Positions 34,212 through 42,686 of a DNA stretch of 64,000 nt are shown here, one piece after another. Where the stretch lies: positions 1-64,000 of the forward strand of contig NZ_SISK01000001.1 in the NCBI RefSeq assembly GCF_004310345.1, in the 5' to 3' direction. The notes under the pieces were generated by a model that ran no database searches, had not been told where the DNA came from, and saw nothing but the letters and a program-made list of their open reading frames with translations. The stretch is from Paracoccus subflavus (GTDB taxonomy: Bacteria > Pseudomonadota > Alphaproteobacteria > Rhodobacterales > Rhodobacteraceae). The stretch's first letter is position 1. Each line of letters begins with the position of its first letter. The position numbers and the translations under genes are program-made.

Positions 34212-35606
34212 TCACGCGGCGGTCTTGCGCTTGCGCGCGGGTTCGGGGGCGGCGTCCGTGACCGGAGCGACGTCGCCGTCCGGAACATCGGCGGGGGCTT
34301 CGACGCTGTCGCCCAGCCGCTCGGTTCTGACCTGCGCGAAGGTCCGACCGTCGCCGTCGAGGATCGCCTCACGCCCCGTCTCGGCCTGCCAGCGTTCCAC
34401 GGCGACATCGACATAGGCCGGGCTGATTTCCATTGCGAAGACGCGGCGGCCATTGGCTTCGCCCGCCATGATCTGCGACCCGGACCCCGAGAACGGCTCG
34501 TAGCAAAGCCCGCCCCGCGCCACGTGCTGGCGCATCGGAATGCCGAAGGCGTCGAGCGGTTTCGGCGTCGGATGGTCGGGTCGATCATCCTTGGCGAAGC
34601 TGGGCAGCGCCCATGTCGATGGCAGGGTTTCCTCGGCCACCTTGGGCGGACGGTTCGGGCGACGCCAGCCCATGAAGCAAGGTTCATGCTTCCAGAGGTA
34701 ATGCGACCGGGTCAGAACCCCGCGGTCCTTCACCCAGATGATCTGCTGGTGGACGAAGGCGCCCGCCTTCTCCCAGCAGGCTTCGAGCATCGCCTGGCGA
34801 CGCGAGGCGTGCCAGCAGTACCAGGCGGCGTCCTCGGTGATCGCCTCGGCGACGGCGGCGGCGATGAAGCCGTCGTAGAGCTCCGCGCCCTGAGAGGAGT
34901 CGTCCCACGTGGTGCCGTAGGAGGCCGACCAGTCCTTGTTGCGGGTCGGATGGTTTGAGCCGTCGTAGTCCACCAGATAGGGCGGGTCGGTCGCGAACAG
35001 GACCGCGCGCTCGCCGTTCATCAGGCGGCGCACATCGGCAGCGCTGGTGCTGTCACCGCAGAGCAGCCGGTGGTCGCCGAGGATCCAGAGATCGGCGGTG
35101 CGCGACGCAGGATTGCGCGGCGGCTCGGGGATGGTCACCGGGGGCACGGAGCCCCCGGCGCCACCTTCTTCACCATCCCCCTCCGGCACGAAGGCCAGCA
35201 GCTTGTCCAACTCGCCATCGGAAAAACCAACGAGCGACAGGTCGTAGTCCTCGGCCAAGAGGTCGTTCAGTTCGGCCGACAGCAGCGCCTCGTCCCACGT
35301 GCCGAGTTCGGTCAGCTTGTTGTCCGCGATGCGGTACGCCCGGCGCTGCGCCTCCGTCAGGTGCCCGAGCACGATGACCGGCGCTTCGGTCAGCCCCAGC
35401 TGCGTCGCGGCCAGCACGCGACCGTGGCCCGCGATCAGTTCGCCGTCCTCGCCGACGAGGCAGGGCACGGTCCAGCCGAACTCGGCCATGCTGGCGGCGA
35501 TCTTCGCAACCTGATCCGCGCCATGCGCCTTCGCATTCTTCGCGTAGGGCTGGAGGCGCGACAGCGGCCAGGTCTCGATCGCGTCCGGGGCGAAGCTCAG
35601 CGTCAT
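34212..35606 (-). CDS. ParB-N domain fused to DNA (adenine-N6/cytosine-N4) methyltransferase
   Basis: 464 residues. Residues 10-120 form a ParB/sulfiredoxin-like domain (PYAKNAKAHGADQVAKI, then GELIAGHGRVLAATQLG). The methyltransferase half has DPPY at 207-210 and FSGSG at 372-376, the order of beta-class enzymes, with a TPKP motif just before. Common in alphaproteobacterial prophages. ATG 35606 gives the standard start; 30 more codons to the right lack conservation. Together with the cytosine enzyme it forms a two-gene modification module. Confidence 0.9.
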   Translation of the reverse strand: MTLSFAPDAIETWPLSRLQPYAKNAKAHGADQVAKIAASMAEFGWTVPCLVGEDGELIAGHGRVLAATQLGLTEAPVIVLGHLTEAQRRAYRIADNKLTELGTWDEALLSAELNDLLAEDYDLSLVGFSDGELDKLLAFVPEGDGEEGGAGGSVPPVTIPEPPRNPASRTADLWILGDHRLLCGDSTSAADVRRLMNGERAVLFATDPPYLVDYDGSNHPTRNKDWSASYGTTWDDSSQGAELYDGFIAAAVAEAITEDAAWYCWHASRRQAMLEACWEKAGAFVHQQIIWVKDRGVLTRSHYLWKHEPCFMGWRRPNRPPKVAEETLPSTWALPSFAKDDRPDHPTPKPLDAFGIPMRQHVARGGLCYEPFSGSGSQIMAGEANGRRVFAMEISPAYVDVAVERWQAETGREAILDGDGRTFAQVRTERLGDSVEAPADVPDGDVAPVTDAAPEPARKRKTAA

Positions 35607-36010
35607 GGTAGGCAAGGTTCCTCGTCGGGTGGATGCCGGTGGCTTCCGGACTCCGGATGCCGGGCTGGACCCCACACGGGGTCCAGCGGCGACCATCGGT
35701 GTCCGGTCGGAAGGCCAGCGTTCATTGGTGTTTGCGCGGGGAGCGCGTGGGTCCGGCTTCCGGGTGGCTTCCCAAAAATCCGGCCCTGTCGCTGGCGATG
35801 TCCCGCGCTTCGCCCGCCAGCATACGAATGTCGCCAGGAAGGAACCAAGAACTCAATGGGTTAGCCCATTGGACCCCGGCTGGACCCGTCTCTGGACCCC
35901 GGAAGCCAGTGGCGCGGCCTCTGCCTGCGCGCTCCTCTCCCGAGCATATTCGTTTTCTAACGGCCTCGTCGAAATGTGTAAGGGCCTGCGATGTACACCC
36001 GAAAATTTCC
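35607..36010. other. 404-bp noncoding region with hairpins and GGACCC repeats
   Basis: No convincing gene on either strand. It contains a perfect 10-bp hairpin with ACAC loop, GCTGGACCCC/GGGGTCCAGC (35664-35687), a 7-bp hairpin CAATGGG/CCCATTG (35854-35871), and several GGACCC or CTGGACCC copies (35668, 35871, 35882 and 35893 regions). It lies upstream of the methyltransferase operon, so it should hold its promoter. A 149-codon plus-strand frame here has no recognisable features. Confidence 0.5.
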
Positions 36011-36457
36011 TCAGAGGACGATTTTTCTTGACAGCCGATTGGCGTTTTCAATGACGAACTGCTGCGAGCGTCGGGGCGACGGCACGCGACCGTTCAGCCG
36101 CCAGGTGATCACCGCAAGGCCGTACTGCCAGCGCTTGGTCGCCGCGGTGCGCGACAGGCCGAACTGCCAGCAGATCGGCTTCCACGCCATTCCGTCGGCG
36201 CGGGCCCAGACCAGGCGCCCATCCTCGGGCTCGAGCCAGCGCAGCCAGAGCATCGCTTCCTCGGCCTGCGTGATCTGTCGCGGGCTGGGCCTCGGGCGAC
36301 GCATCTGCGGCTCCTGACCGACCTTGTCGGCGAAGCTGTGGAAATACTCGGGCCAGGCGTTGAAGAAGTCCTGTGGCATCACGCCCGGCATCTGTCGCAT
36401 CACGCCCGCCGCAAGCTCCAGCCGGTCCTGCACTTGTGCTGTGGTCCACTCACCCAT
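36011..36457 (-). CDS. DUF6362-family phage protein
   Basis: 148 residues, basic, with helix-turn-helix-like central sequence (MAWKPICWQFGLSRTAATKRWQYGL) which suggests DNA binding. N-terminal region QVQDRLELAAGVMRQMPGV is characteristic. Similar proteins lie in early operons of alphaproteobacterial phages. Overlaps the upstream small gene by 8 bases. Role unknown; may regulate the modification or replication genes. Confidence 0.75.
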   Translation of the reverse strand: MGEWTTAQVQDRLELAAGVMRQMPGVMPQDFFNAWPEYFHSFADKVGQEPQMRRPRPSPRQITQAEEAMLWLRWLEPEDGRLVWARADGMAWKPICWQFGLSRTAATKRWQYGLAVITWRLNGRVPSPRRSQQFVIENANRLSRKIVL

Positions 36458-36653
36458 GACGCGCCTCCCGTTCCCGCTTGCCGTAGAGCCGCTCGCCGAG
36501 CTGGCGCACCAGCTCCCGCTCGGGCCAGGTCAGGCGGTCGTCGTCGATGGCGACCGCCAGCAGCCCCTGTTCCTTCCAGCCGTCGCGCTTGACCTCGTCG
36601 GGATTGCGGCGGTGACCGCCGTAGCCCTTGGGCGTGAACCGCATGCCGCTCAT
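36450..36653 (-). CDS. Small basic phage protein, unknown
   Basis: 67 residues starting MSGMRFTPKGYGGHRR, strongly charged, ending in RLYGKREREARHG. It overlaps the RuvC-like gene stop (ATGA 36650-36653) and the DUF6362 start, so it is translated as part of this operon. No domain recognised. Confidence 0.7.
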   Translation of the reverse strand: MSGMRFTPKGYGGHRRNPDEVKRDGWKEQGLLAVAIDDDRLTWPERELVRQLGERLYGKREREARHG

Positions 36654-37168
36654 TGCACACCTCCCCGGGTCTCCAGTGCCCAGAGAAGGATAGCGATGGC
36701 GTCGGCCTCGTTGTCGTCGGCGGGCGAGAAGCCACGCGCCCGGGCGGCCGCCATCATGGCGTCCTTGTTCGCGTTGCCCTTGCCGGTGGCGTGGCGTTTG
36801 ATGGTGCCGACCGGCACGCCTTGATAGGCGACGCCCGCGGTCTCCGCCCACGACGTCAGCGTGGCCAGCAGCCCGCCATAGACATGCGCCGCGTCGGTGC
36901 CGACGTGTCTGCGCACTTCCTCGAAGTGGATCGCGGTGATGGGACCGGCGTCGTGAGCCAGCTGCTCGAGCCAGCCCCGGAACCTCAGGTAGCGCATGCC
37001 GCCGCCGTCATAGCGGCTCGGCCGGAAGGACACGGTACCGCTGGTGATCAGACCGTCCGCCGCCTGCAGGGCCCACCCGGCCGTGGTGCCGAGATCGAGG
37101 GCGAGGACGACCGGCACGCCGGGGAACGGGGTGCTCATGGGTGTCGGGGTCAAAGATGCGTGGGCCAT
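36650..37168 (-). CDS. RuvC-like Holliday-junction resolvase
   Basis: 172 residues with RNase H-fold RuvC-type signature: first Asp in VLALDLGTTAGWA (Asp25), Glu in AIHFEEVRRHVG, and the C-terminal acidic set ADDNEADAIAI (Asp151, 152, Glu154, Asp156). Cuts branched DNA during recombination or before packaging. ATG at 37168 has AAGGAG 8 bases upstream; an internal Met 10 codons later is the alternative. ATGA overlap with the following gene. Confidence 0.88.
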   Translation of the reverse strand: MAHASLTPTPMSTPFPGVPVVLALDLGTTAGWALQAADGLITSGTVSFRPSRYDGGGMRYLRFRGWLEQLAHDAGPITAIHFEEVRRHVGTDAAHVYGGLLATLTSWAETAGVAYQGVPVGTIKRHATGKGNANKDAMMAAARARGFSPADDNEADAIAILLWALETRGGVQ

Positions 37169-37237
37169 GATGGGCTCCTTTCCGGGTTGCTGCTCGATGG
37201 GGTGGCGGGCAGGACATCCAGCCCGAGAAATTGCCCA

Positions 37238-37285
37238 GGGGTAGGTGGTGACCCTCCCGCGCTTGGCGGGGAGGTCACCTACCCC
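37238..37285. repeat. Long imperfect hairpin upstream of the RuvC-like gene
   Basis: Left arm from 37238 (GGGGTAGGTG, then GTGACCCTCCCGC) and right arm to 37285 (GCGGGGAGGTCACCTACCCC), about 20 paired bases with one bulge and a 5-base loop. A second small stem CCCC-TTTA-GGGG follows at 37282-37293. Lies between the RuvC-like gene and the repeat cluster; either a terminator-like structure on the minus strand or part of an origin. Confidence 0.65.
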
Positions 37286-37301
37286 TTTAGGGGGGCGTTT
37301 T

Positions 37302-37505
37302 CCGAATTCTGAAATTTGCCCCAAGGCATTGATCCGAAACAGAACTTCCAGAATCCGGAGCAGAATCCGGAAAGGCCCTTCCGGATTCTGGAAAGCATCT
37401 TCCAAGCCACTGAAATGAAATCGGAAAAGCCAGAATCCAGATTTCGCGCGGGGAGCAGAATCTGCGGATTCTGGCCAGAATCCGGGGCTGCAGAGCCAGA
37501 ATTCG
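37302..37505. repeat. Cluster of nine CAGAATCCGG-type repeats with palindromes
   Basis: Copies of CAGAATYCGG in both orientations at 37302-37311, 37348-37358, 37361-37370, 37381-37391, 37430-37440, 37455-37465, 37464-37474, 37475-37485 and 37496-37505. Two pairs form palindromes: 37361-37390 (near-perfect, 30 bp) and GGATTCTGG/CCAGAATCC at 37466-37483 (perfect, 18 bp). It lies in the 359-bp gap downstream of the primase-helicase gene. Fits an iteron-type replication origin or a multi-site regulator target. A frame on the minus strand is open through the repeats but only by repeat translation. Confidence 0.75.
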
Positions 37506-37527
37506 CGGCGCGGGAGGGCGTGAATTG

Positions 37528-39822
37528 TCATGCCTCGTCCTCCTCCTGGTAGACCCAGACGGAGGGGTTCTCGACGGGCAGGACGGCCCCGGTCTGCGGG
37601 CATTTGTAGTGGCTGGGCAGCGCCGGGATCAGCTCCGGCGTGACCTCGCCCGTGTCGGGATCGACGGTCTCGCCGCCCGTGCCGAGCAGCATTCCCTCGA
37701 CGCAGAGATAGCCGTATTTGCTCCGCTCCGCGGCCAGGCCGATGCGCGTGGCGGCGGGGCCGCGGATGAACTTGACCTTGCCCTTGGTGGCGAGAACGCT
37801 GAGCCGGTCGTGGACGATGGTCCGCCCGCCGAGCCCCCCGGTATTCTCGAATGCCTCGGAAAACTGGGCGAAGGTGTAGAGCTTGCCGCGCCGCGCCTCC
37901 TCGTAGAGCAGACCGAGGATGACGTCGTTCTTGCGCATGCGCTCGGCGTCATGCTTGGCGCCCACCTCGGCGCGCACGAGGCGCTCGTTCATCGGGTTGA
38001 TCTCGACCCATTGGCCGCGCACCTTGTCGATCAGCTTCGAAGGCAGCGCCGGGCCGTTGCGCAGTTCGATCTCCAGCTTGCGCTCTGACGCGTCCTCGTC
38101 GGGGCGGTGCAGGATGAGGCCGGACGTGTAGAAGCCCCGCAGCGCGCTGGCGCCCGAAAGCGCGAGGAACGGATCCTCCTTCACCTGATGCTTGCTCAGC
38201 TTCTTGGTGTGGTGGATCAGGATGATCCCGCAGTCGGGGTTCACGTGGTCGCGCAGCACCTCAACCCGGTCCATGAGAAAGAACATCATCGCGGCGTTGT
38301 CGTTCTCGCCACCGCCGTCAGGTCCGCCGTCGAACAGGTTGCGGATCGGGTCGATGCACAGGATGTCGACGGGCTCGTCCGGGAACGCCTGCTGGATCGC
38401 CTGCGCGACCAGCGCGCTGCCACCCGCATCGAGCAGCAGTTTCAGCTTCGGCGTGACGACAAGATTTTCGCGGGCGGCGGCCATCACCTCGGGTGGCAGG
38501 CCAATCTGCTGCATGCGCTCGCGCAGATAATGGTACTGGATCTCGGCCTGCAGATAGAACACGCGCAGCGGCCGTGGCGGCGTGAAGCCAAGGAACGGCA
38601 CACCGGCAGCCATGTGCACCAGCCAGCTGATGACGAGATCGCTCTTGCCAACCTTGGGCGCGCCGCCGAGCACCAGCATGCCGCCCGGGGTCAGGACGCG
38701 CGGGCCGATGATGTCGTCGGGCATCGGCGTGCCGTCGTCCAGCAGCGCGCCCAAGGTGAAGGTGGCGATCTCTCTTGCCGCCGGAGCGCCGTCGTTCCGA
38801 ATGAGCGGCGGGCCGTTCCTCGCGATGTGCAGCGCCCAAAGCCGCTCGTATTCGACCCAGAGACGGTCTTCTGGCCAGTTCGGCCGGATCATCGCCGCGT
38901 TGTATTCGCCGATCGCGCGCCAGGCTTCCTCCCGGCTCATCCGCCCCTCATGCGCCATGCGGACATAGTGTCCGATGGCCATGCTGACGCCTTCGAACCG
39001 CGTCCAGGCGTCCTGGCCGCCCTCGCGGACCGGTGTGGTAAGGGCTGCGTCCACGCAGGGTTTCTCGCGCAGCTCGGCCGTCGCCATGCCGACTCCGGGC
39101 ATGGGCGGCATTTCGGCCGCGCGCTCGAGCATGTCGGCCAGATCGAACTCGAGATCGCTGGCTTCACGGATCAGGACGAGCCGTTCCTGGCCGCCCTTGT
39201 GATAGACCGTGCCGGGGACGCGGATCGGCTGGTGCGCCGAGCGGAAATGCATGTCGCCGCCGACCTTGAGCGCGATATCGCCCCGCAACTGGCAAAGCCG
39301 CGCGAGTTCGGCGCCTTCGGCGGGCTCGGTCAGCTTCCACCAGACATGGAGCTTGGTCGCGCCATCGGCTGTGCGCCCGCCGCTCTCGACGATCAGCGTC
39401 GGTCGCCCGAGGTGGTGGACGAGGTGATCGAGCTTGGCTGGGATGTCGCCTGCGTCCAGATCGACGACGACGCTCTGCATCTGCAGTACATCGGCGGCAC
39501 GCGCCTGTCCGCTTTCCGCCACCGTGCCGGGAATGACATAGACCGCCGCTCCCTCGCGCGCGCCCCAGGCGGCGAAGGTGGCGAGCTTGTCGGGCGCCGC
39601 GCCGTTCGCGTCGATCCAGATGTTGTGGGGCCGGCCGTCCTTGCCCTGACCCTTGTCCACGAAGCCACGGACAGGGATCAGTCCCTCGGAATAGCCGAAG
39701 ACCACGTCGACGAAGCGCGCGATCTGCGCGGGGTCCGGTTCCACGGCGAAGGGATCGGGCAGCGGCGCCGCGTCGTTGAAATCCCGCCATGGATTGAAGT
39801 GGATGATCTTGTCGTCGCTCAT
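37528..39822 (-). CDS. Phage primase-helicase (prim-pol-like N-terminus, RepA-like ATPase)
   Basis: 764 residues. The N-terminal part has the primase-polymerase pattern: Asp-x-Asp in VVVDLDAGDI (121-123), LIVESGGRTADGATKLHVWW and HQPIRVPGTVYHKG. The C-terminal half is a RecA/RepA-like hexameric helicase with Walker A GGAPKVGKSD (386-394), Walker B-like ILCIDPIRNLF and sensor IILIHHTKK. It should start and drive phage DNA replication. Start ATG overlaps the Cas4-like gene stop (39819-39822); much longer open frame to the right is a shadow. Repeat cluster lies directly downstream. Confidence 0.9.
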   Translation of the reverse strand: MSDDKIIHFNPWRDFNDAAPLPDPFAVEPDPAQIARFVDVVFGYSEGLIPVRGFVDKGQGKDGRPHNIWIDANGAAPDKLATFAAWGAREGAAVYVIPGTVAESGQARAADVLQMQSVVVDLDAGDIPAKLDHLVHHLGRPTLIVESGGRTADGATKLHVWWKLTEPAEGAELARLCQLRGDIALKVGGDMHFRSAHQPIRVPGTVYHKGGQERLVLIREASDLEFDLADMLERAAEMPPMPGVGMATAELREKPCVDAALTTPVREGGQDAWTRFEGVSMAIGHYVRMAHEGRMSREEAWRAIGEYNAAMIRPNWPEDRLWVEYERLWALHIARNGPPLIRNDGAPAAREIATFTLGALLDDGTPMPDDIIGPRVLTPGGMLVLGGAPKVGKSDLVISWLVHMAAGVPFLGFTPPRPLRVFYLQAEIQYHYLRERMQQIGLPPEVMAAARENLVVTPKLKLLLDAGGSALVAQAIQQAFPDEPVDILCIDPIRNLFDGGPDGGGENDNAAMMFFLMDRVEVLRDHVNPDCGIILIHHTKKLSKHQVKEDPFLALSGASALRGFYTSGLILHRPDEDASERKLEIELRNGPALPSKLIDKVRGQWVEINPMNERLVRAEVGAKHDAERMRKNDVILGLLYEEARRGKLYTFAQFSEAFENTGGLGGRTIVHDRLSVLATKGKVKFIRGPAATRIGLAAERSKYGYLCVEGMLLGTGGETVDPDTGEVTPELIPALPSHYKCPQTGAVLPVENPSVWVYQEEDEA

Positions 39823-40586
39823 GCCGCCAACCCCCAGCACCGTTCGGCATGGGCGCAGAACCGGCATTCGAAGAAGTCGCGGCTGGCGGCGATGCGGGGC
39901 AGCAGCTCGCCGGCATCGGTGGCTTGGAGTATCCGCACCGCGCGGTCGGACATGCGCTGCGCCAGATCGGCATCGAAGGCGACCTGCTCGTGATGCAGTT
40001 CGGCCGTGTCCTTGTTGATCGCCGTGAACAGTGCCGGGGCTGAAGAAACGCCCGGCACCGAGGGCTCCATGTAGGCCTGGTAGATCGCGATCTGTGCGGC
40101 ATAGACGGGCTTGGAGACGGCGACCCCGTCCTTGACGCAGGCCCGCCAGTTCTTCGCGTTCATCGTCTTGCATTCCCAGAGCGCCGGGGTGCGGAGACCG
40201 AGCGCGGCCGGTGCCGCCGCGATGACCCCGTCGACATGGCCACGGATGCGGCCGCCCGCGACAGAGAAGCCGAACTGTTCGCCATCGGGGCGGTTGCCCT
40301 TGCGGGTGTAGAGGTCCAGCCCGGCCGCCCGCAGCCAGCGGATCGCCAGATCCTCGAGCTGGTGACCGATCTCGAAGATCCGCAGAGTCTGCCCGCCGAA
40401 GTCCGAGCCCTCGTCCTTGGGCGCGCCTGCGAACTCGAACTGCAACGCGCGTTCGCAGGCATGTCCCAGACGGGACGCGCCGAGATAGGTTCGGGGCGGC
40501 GTGGCCTCCCGCTCGGCGATCAGCGCGGCGTCGACCAGCGCGTTGATCCGCTCGGCCATGGAGGGGCGCGGGTTGAAATCCAGCAT
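39819..40586 (-). CDS. Cas4/RecB-like PD-(D/E)XK exonuclease with Fe-S cysteines
   Basis: 255 residues. Nuclease residues: Asp119 in GHVDGV, then Glu138-x-Lys140 in WECKTMN. Four cysteines, Cys44 (GHACERAL) and Cys241, Cys244, Cys250 (FECRFCAHAERCW), have the Cas4/AddB-type spacing for a 4Fe-4S cluster. In phages such proteins are recombination exonucleases working with an annealing protein; here a Sak4-like ATPase is in the same operon. TGATG overlap with the zinc-finger gene upstream. Confidence 0.88.
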   Translation of the reverse strand: MLDFNPRPSMAERINALVDAALIAEREATPPRTYLGASRLGHACERALQFEFAGAPKDEGSDFGGQTLRIFEIGHQLEDLAIRWLRAAGLDLYTRKGNRPDGEQFGFSVAGGRIRGHVDGVIAAAPAALGLRTPALWECKTMNAKNWRACVKDGVAVSKPVYAAQIAIYQAYMEPSVPGVSSAPALFTAINKDTAELHHEQVAFDADLAQRMSDRAVRILQATDAGELLPRIAASRDFFECRFCAHAERCWGLAA

Positions 40587-41011
40587 CAGAACGGCACCTC
40601 GCTCCTGGCGGCGATGCGCGACATCTCGGCGCCATAGCCCTCCAGAACCTCCTCGATCAGCGCGGTGACCTCTGTCGCATCCAGATCCCGTAGCCGCTTG
40701 TCCCAGCCGATCTCGTCCATGGTCGTGCCGAGCCGCTTCATCACCATCGCTATGGCGAGGCGTTCTTCATCAGTGGTTCCCTGCATGGTCAGTCCTTTCC
40801 GGTGGCGGGCCGCGAAGAACGCCTGGCAGTGCATCGAGCAAAACCAGCGGTGTTCGCGGGGGCGGGGTCTGTTGGGGTTGAAGAAACCGAAGCCGCGCGC
40901 GGGGCGCAGACAGACGGCGCAAGGCTTGAGGCGCGGGTGCCAGAGCCGAATACGCTTCGGGCAATCCGCAGGCGCTGCGGGCGGGGATGGGACTTGCGCG
41001 ACATGATTCAC
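40586..41011 (-). CDS. DUF6511-like zinc-finger phage protein
   Basis: 141 residues. N-terminal zinc-finger-like cysteines: CAVCLRPARGFGFFN, then WFCSMHCQAFF. C-terminal helical part contains the MKRLGTTMDEIGWDKRLRDLDATEV motif. GTG start overlapping the helicase stop (GTGA 41008-41011). Found between helicase and exonuclease genes in related prophages. Role unknown, possibly ssDNA or junction binding. Confidence 0.7.
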   Translation of the reverse strand: MNHVAQVPSPPAAPADCPKRIRLWHPRLKPCAVCLRPARGFGFFNPNRPRPREHRWFCSMHCQAFFAARHRKGLTMQGTTDEERLAIAMVMKRLGTTMDEIGWDKRLRDLDATEVTALIEEVLEGYGAEMSRIAARSEVPF

Positions 41012-42672
41012 GCCGCCCTCCGCTCGGGCTCGGCCGCCGTGACGAGGCGCCGGATGTCGCGCTTGTTGAACTGGAACGAGATCAGCGCGGAGGCGCGATA
41101 GCGCGTCAGGCCGTAATCGCGCCGGAACTCGGGCGGCAGGCAGTTCAGCTGCTTCTCCGTCGCGTCCTGCTTCAGCCAGCCCTTCGACTTGAAGGCGCTC
41201 TCGTCGGTCTCATGCTCGTTCAGCCAGTCGTCGGCCTGCGCGAGACAGACGATGCGCTCGCCCACGCTCAGGAGCCGCGTCGCCTTGCCCTTGGCGCCCC
41301 CGACCGCGTGCCAGCGGCCCTCGAGGAAGAACACGCCGCCCCAGGCGTGAAAGCCGTTGGCCATCAGCGCGGCGTCGTCGCCGAACAGGTCCACCCACGC
41401 GAAACTCGATCGCTCGAGAAGATCGAGCTCGGTCATGACGAAGCTGTCGATTGGCTCCGCGCCTTCGCGCGGCAGTTCGCACCCGCAGATCGGGCATTCG
41501 GTGACCGCGATCGGGATCTCGGCCTTGCATTCCGGGCAGAGTTTCGTCGGCGCTTCCCCCGGCGTCGGGACCCGCCCGTCGAGATCGACATCCTGCTCCA
41601 GCGTTCCGTGCGTGAGGCTCGAAGTCCCGAAATCCAGCACGACGCAGTCGGTCTTCACGATGCCGGGATGTTCCTCGGGATCGACGGTGCGCAGTCCGCG
41701 CCCGACCATCTGGATCATGGTGGACTTGTAGGAGCTGGGGCGAAGCAGCACGACGCAGGAAGTGGGCGGATGGTCCCAACCCTCCGTCAGCACCGCCACG
41801 TTGACGATGACGTGGATGTCGCCCGCCTCGTAGTCGGCGAGGATCGCCTTGCGGGTCTCGGCCGCCAGATCGCCGTGGATCAGCGCGGCGGAAACGCCAG
41901 CTGCCCTGAACGCGTCGGTGACGTGTTCGGCGTGGGCGACGGTGGAGCAGAACACCACGGTCTGCCGGTCGCCTGCCTTCTCCTTCCAGTGCCGGATCAC
42001 CTCGTCGGTGACGGGGGCGCGGTCCATGATGCCCGCCACCTCCGCCATGTCGAAATCCGACATGGTCTTGCGCACAGAACGCAACTCGTCCTGCACGCCC
42101 ACATCGATGACGAAGGTGCGCGGCGGCACGAGATGGCCCGAGGCGATCAGTTCGCCCAGCCGCACCTGATCGGCGACGTTGTCGAAAACCTCGCGCAGGC
42201 CCTTCCTGTCGCCCCGGTTCGGCGTGGCCGTGACCCCGAAGATCCGGGCGTCGGGATTGGCCTCGCGCACCCGGTCGATGATGCGGCGGTAGCTGTCGGC
42301 GACGGCATGGTGGGCCTCGTCGACAACCAGCAGGTCGAGGCGCGGCATTTCGGCGAGGTTCGAGGCCCGCGCCAGCGTCGGCACCATGGCGAAGGCGACC
42401 TGGCCGCCCCAGGACTTCTCGGTGGCGTCGATCACCGAGGTGGCGACGCCCGGCACCACGCGCTGGAACTTGGAGCGGTTCTGCGCCGTCAGCTCGTCGC
42501 GATGGGCGAGCACGCAGGCCTTGGCGCCCTCGCCGATCATCTCGCCGGTGACCGCCGAGAGCATGATGGTCTTGCCCGCGCCGGTGGGCGCCACGCCCAG
42601 CGTGTTGCCGCGGGAAGCGAGCGCAGCCACGCTGCGCTCGACGAAGGTCTTCTGGCGGGGGCGCAGGCGCAT
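41008..42672 (-). CDS. DEAH-box SF2 helicase
   Basis: 554 residues. Motif I APTGAGKT (28-35), motif II DEAH (118-121), motif III VTATP, motif VI QMVGRGLR. A zinc-ribbon CPECK...CPICGC follows the helicase core (about 400-425), a common addition in phage helicases. It likely unwinds DNA during replication or recombination. Downstream of the SSB-like gene and upstream of the zinc-finger gene, in the same operon. Confidence 0.93.
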   Translation of the reverse strand: MRLRPRQKTFVERSVAALASRGNTLGVAPTGAGKTIMLSAVTGEMIGEGAKACVLAHRDELTAQNRSKFQRVVPGVATSVIDATEKSWGGQVAFAMVPTLARASNLAEMPRLDLLVVDEAHHAVADSYRRIIDRVREANPDARIFGVTATPNRGDRKGLREVFDNVADQVRLGELIASGHLVPPRTFVIDVGVQDELRSVRKTMSDFDMAEVAGIMDRAPVTDEVIRHWKEKAGDRQTVVFCSTVAHAEHVTDAFRAAGVSAALIHGDLAAETRKAILADYEAGDIHVIVNVAVLTEGWDHPPTSCVVLLRPSSYKSTMIQMVGRGLRTVDPEEHPGIVKTDCVVLDFGTSSLTHGTLEQDVDLDGRVPTPGEAPTKLCPECKAEIPIAVTECPICGCELPREGAEPIDSFVMTELDLLERSSFAWVDLFGDDAALMANGFHAWGGVFFLEGRWHAVGGAKGKATRLLSVGERIVCLAQADDWLNEHETDESAFKSKGWLKQDATEKQLNCLPPEFRRDYGLTRYRASALISFQFNKRDIRRLVTAAEPERRAA

Positions 42673-42686
42673 GGCCGGTCTCCCCC

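Noticed and set aside
35605..36054. 149-codon plus-strand frame upstream of the methyltransferase operon
   Set aside because: No ribosome site, no domain, and it overlaps the end of the DUF6362 gene; treated as noncoding.
37302..37505. Repeat cluster as a CRISPR array
   Set aside because: Repeats are about 10 bp, in both orientations and unevenly spaced; there are no spacers of equal length and no cas genes (the Cas4-like nuclease is a phage recombination enzyme).
37169..37531. Minus-strand frame starting MTIHALPRREF, overlapping the primase-helicase stop
   Set aside because: The ATGA overlap is attractive, but the product is mostly a translation of the CAGAATCCGG repeats; the DNA repeats explain it better.
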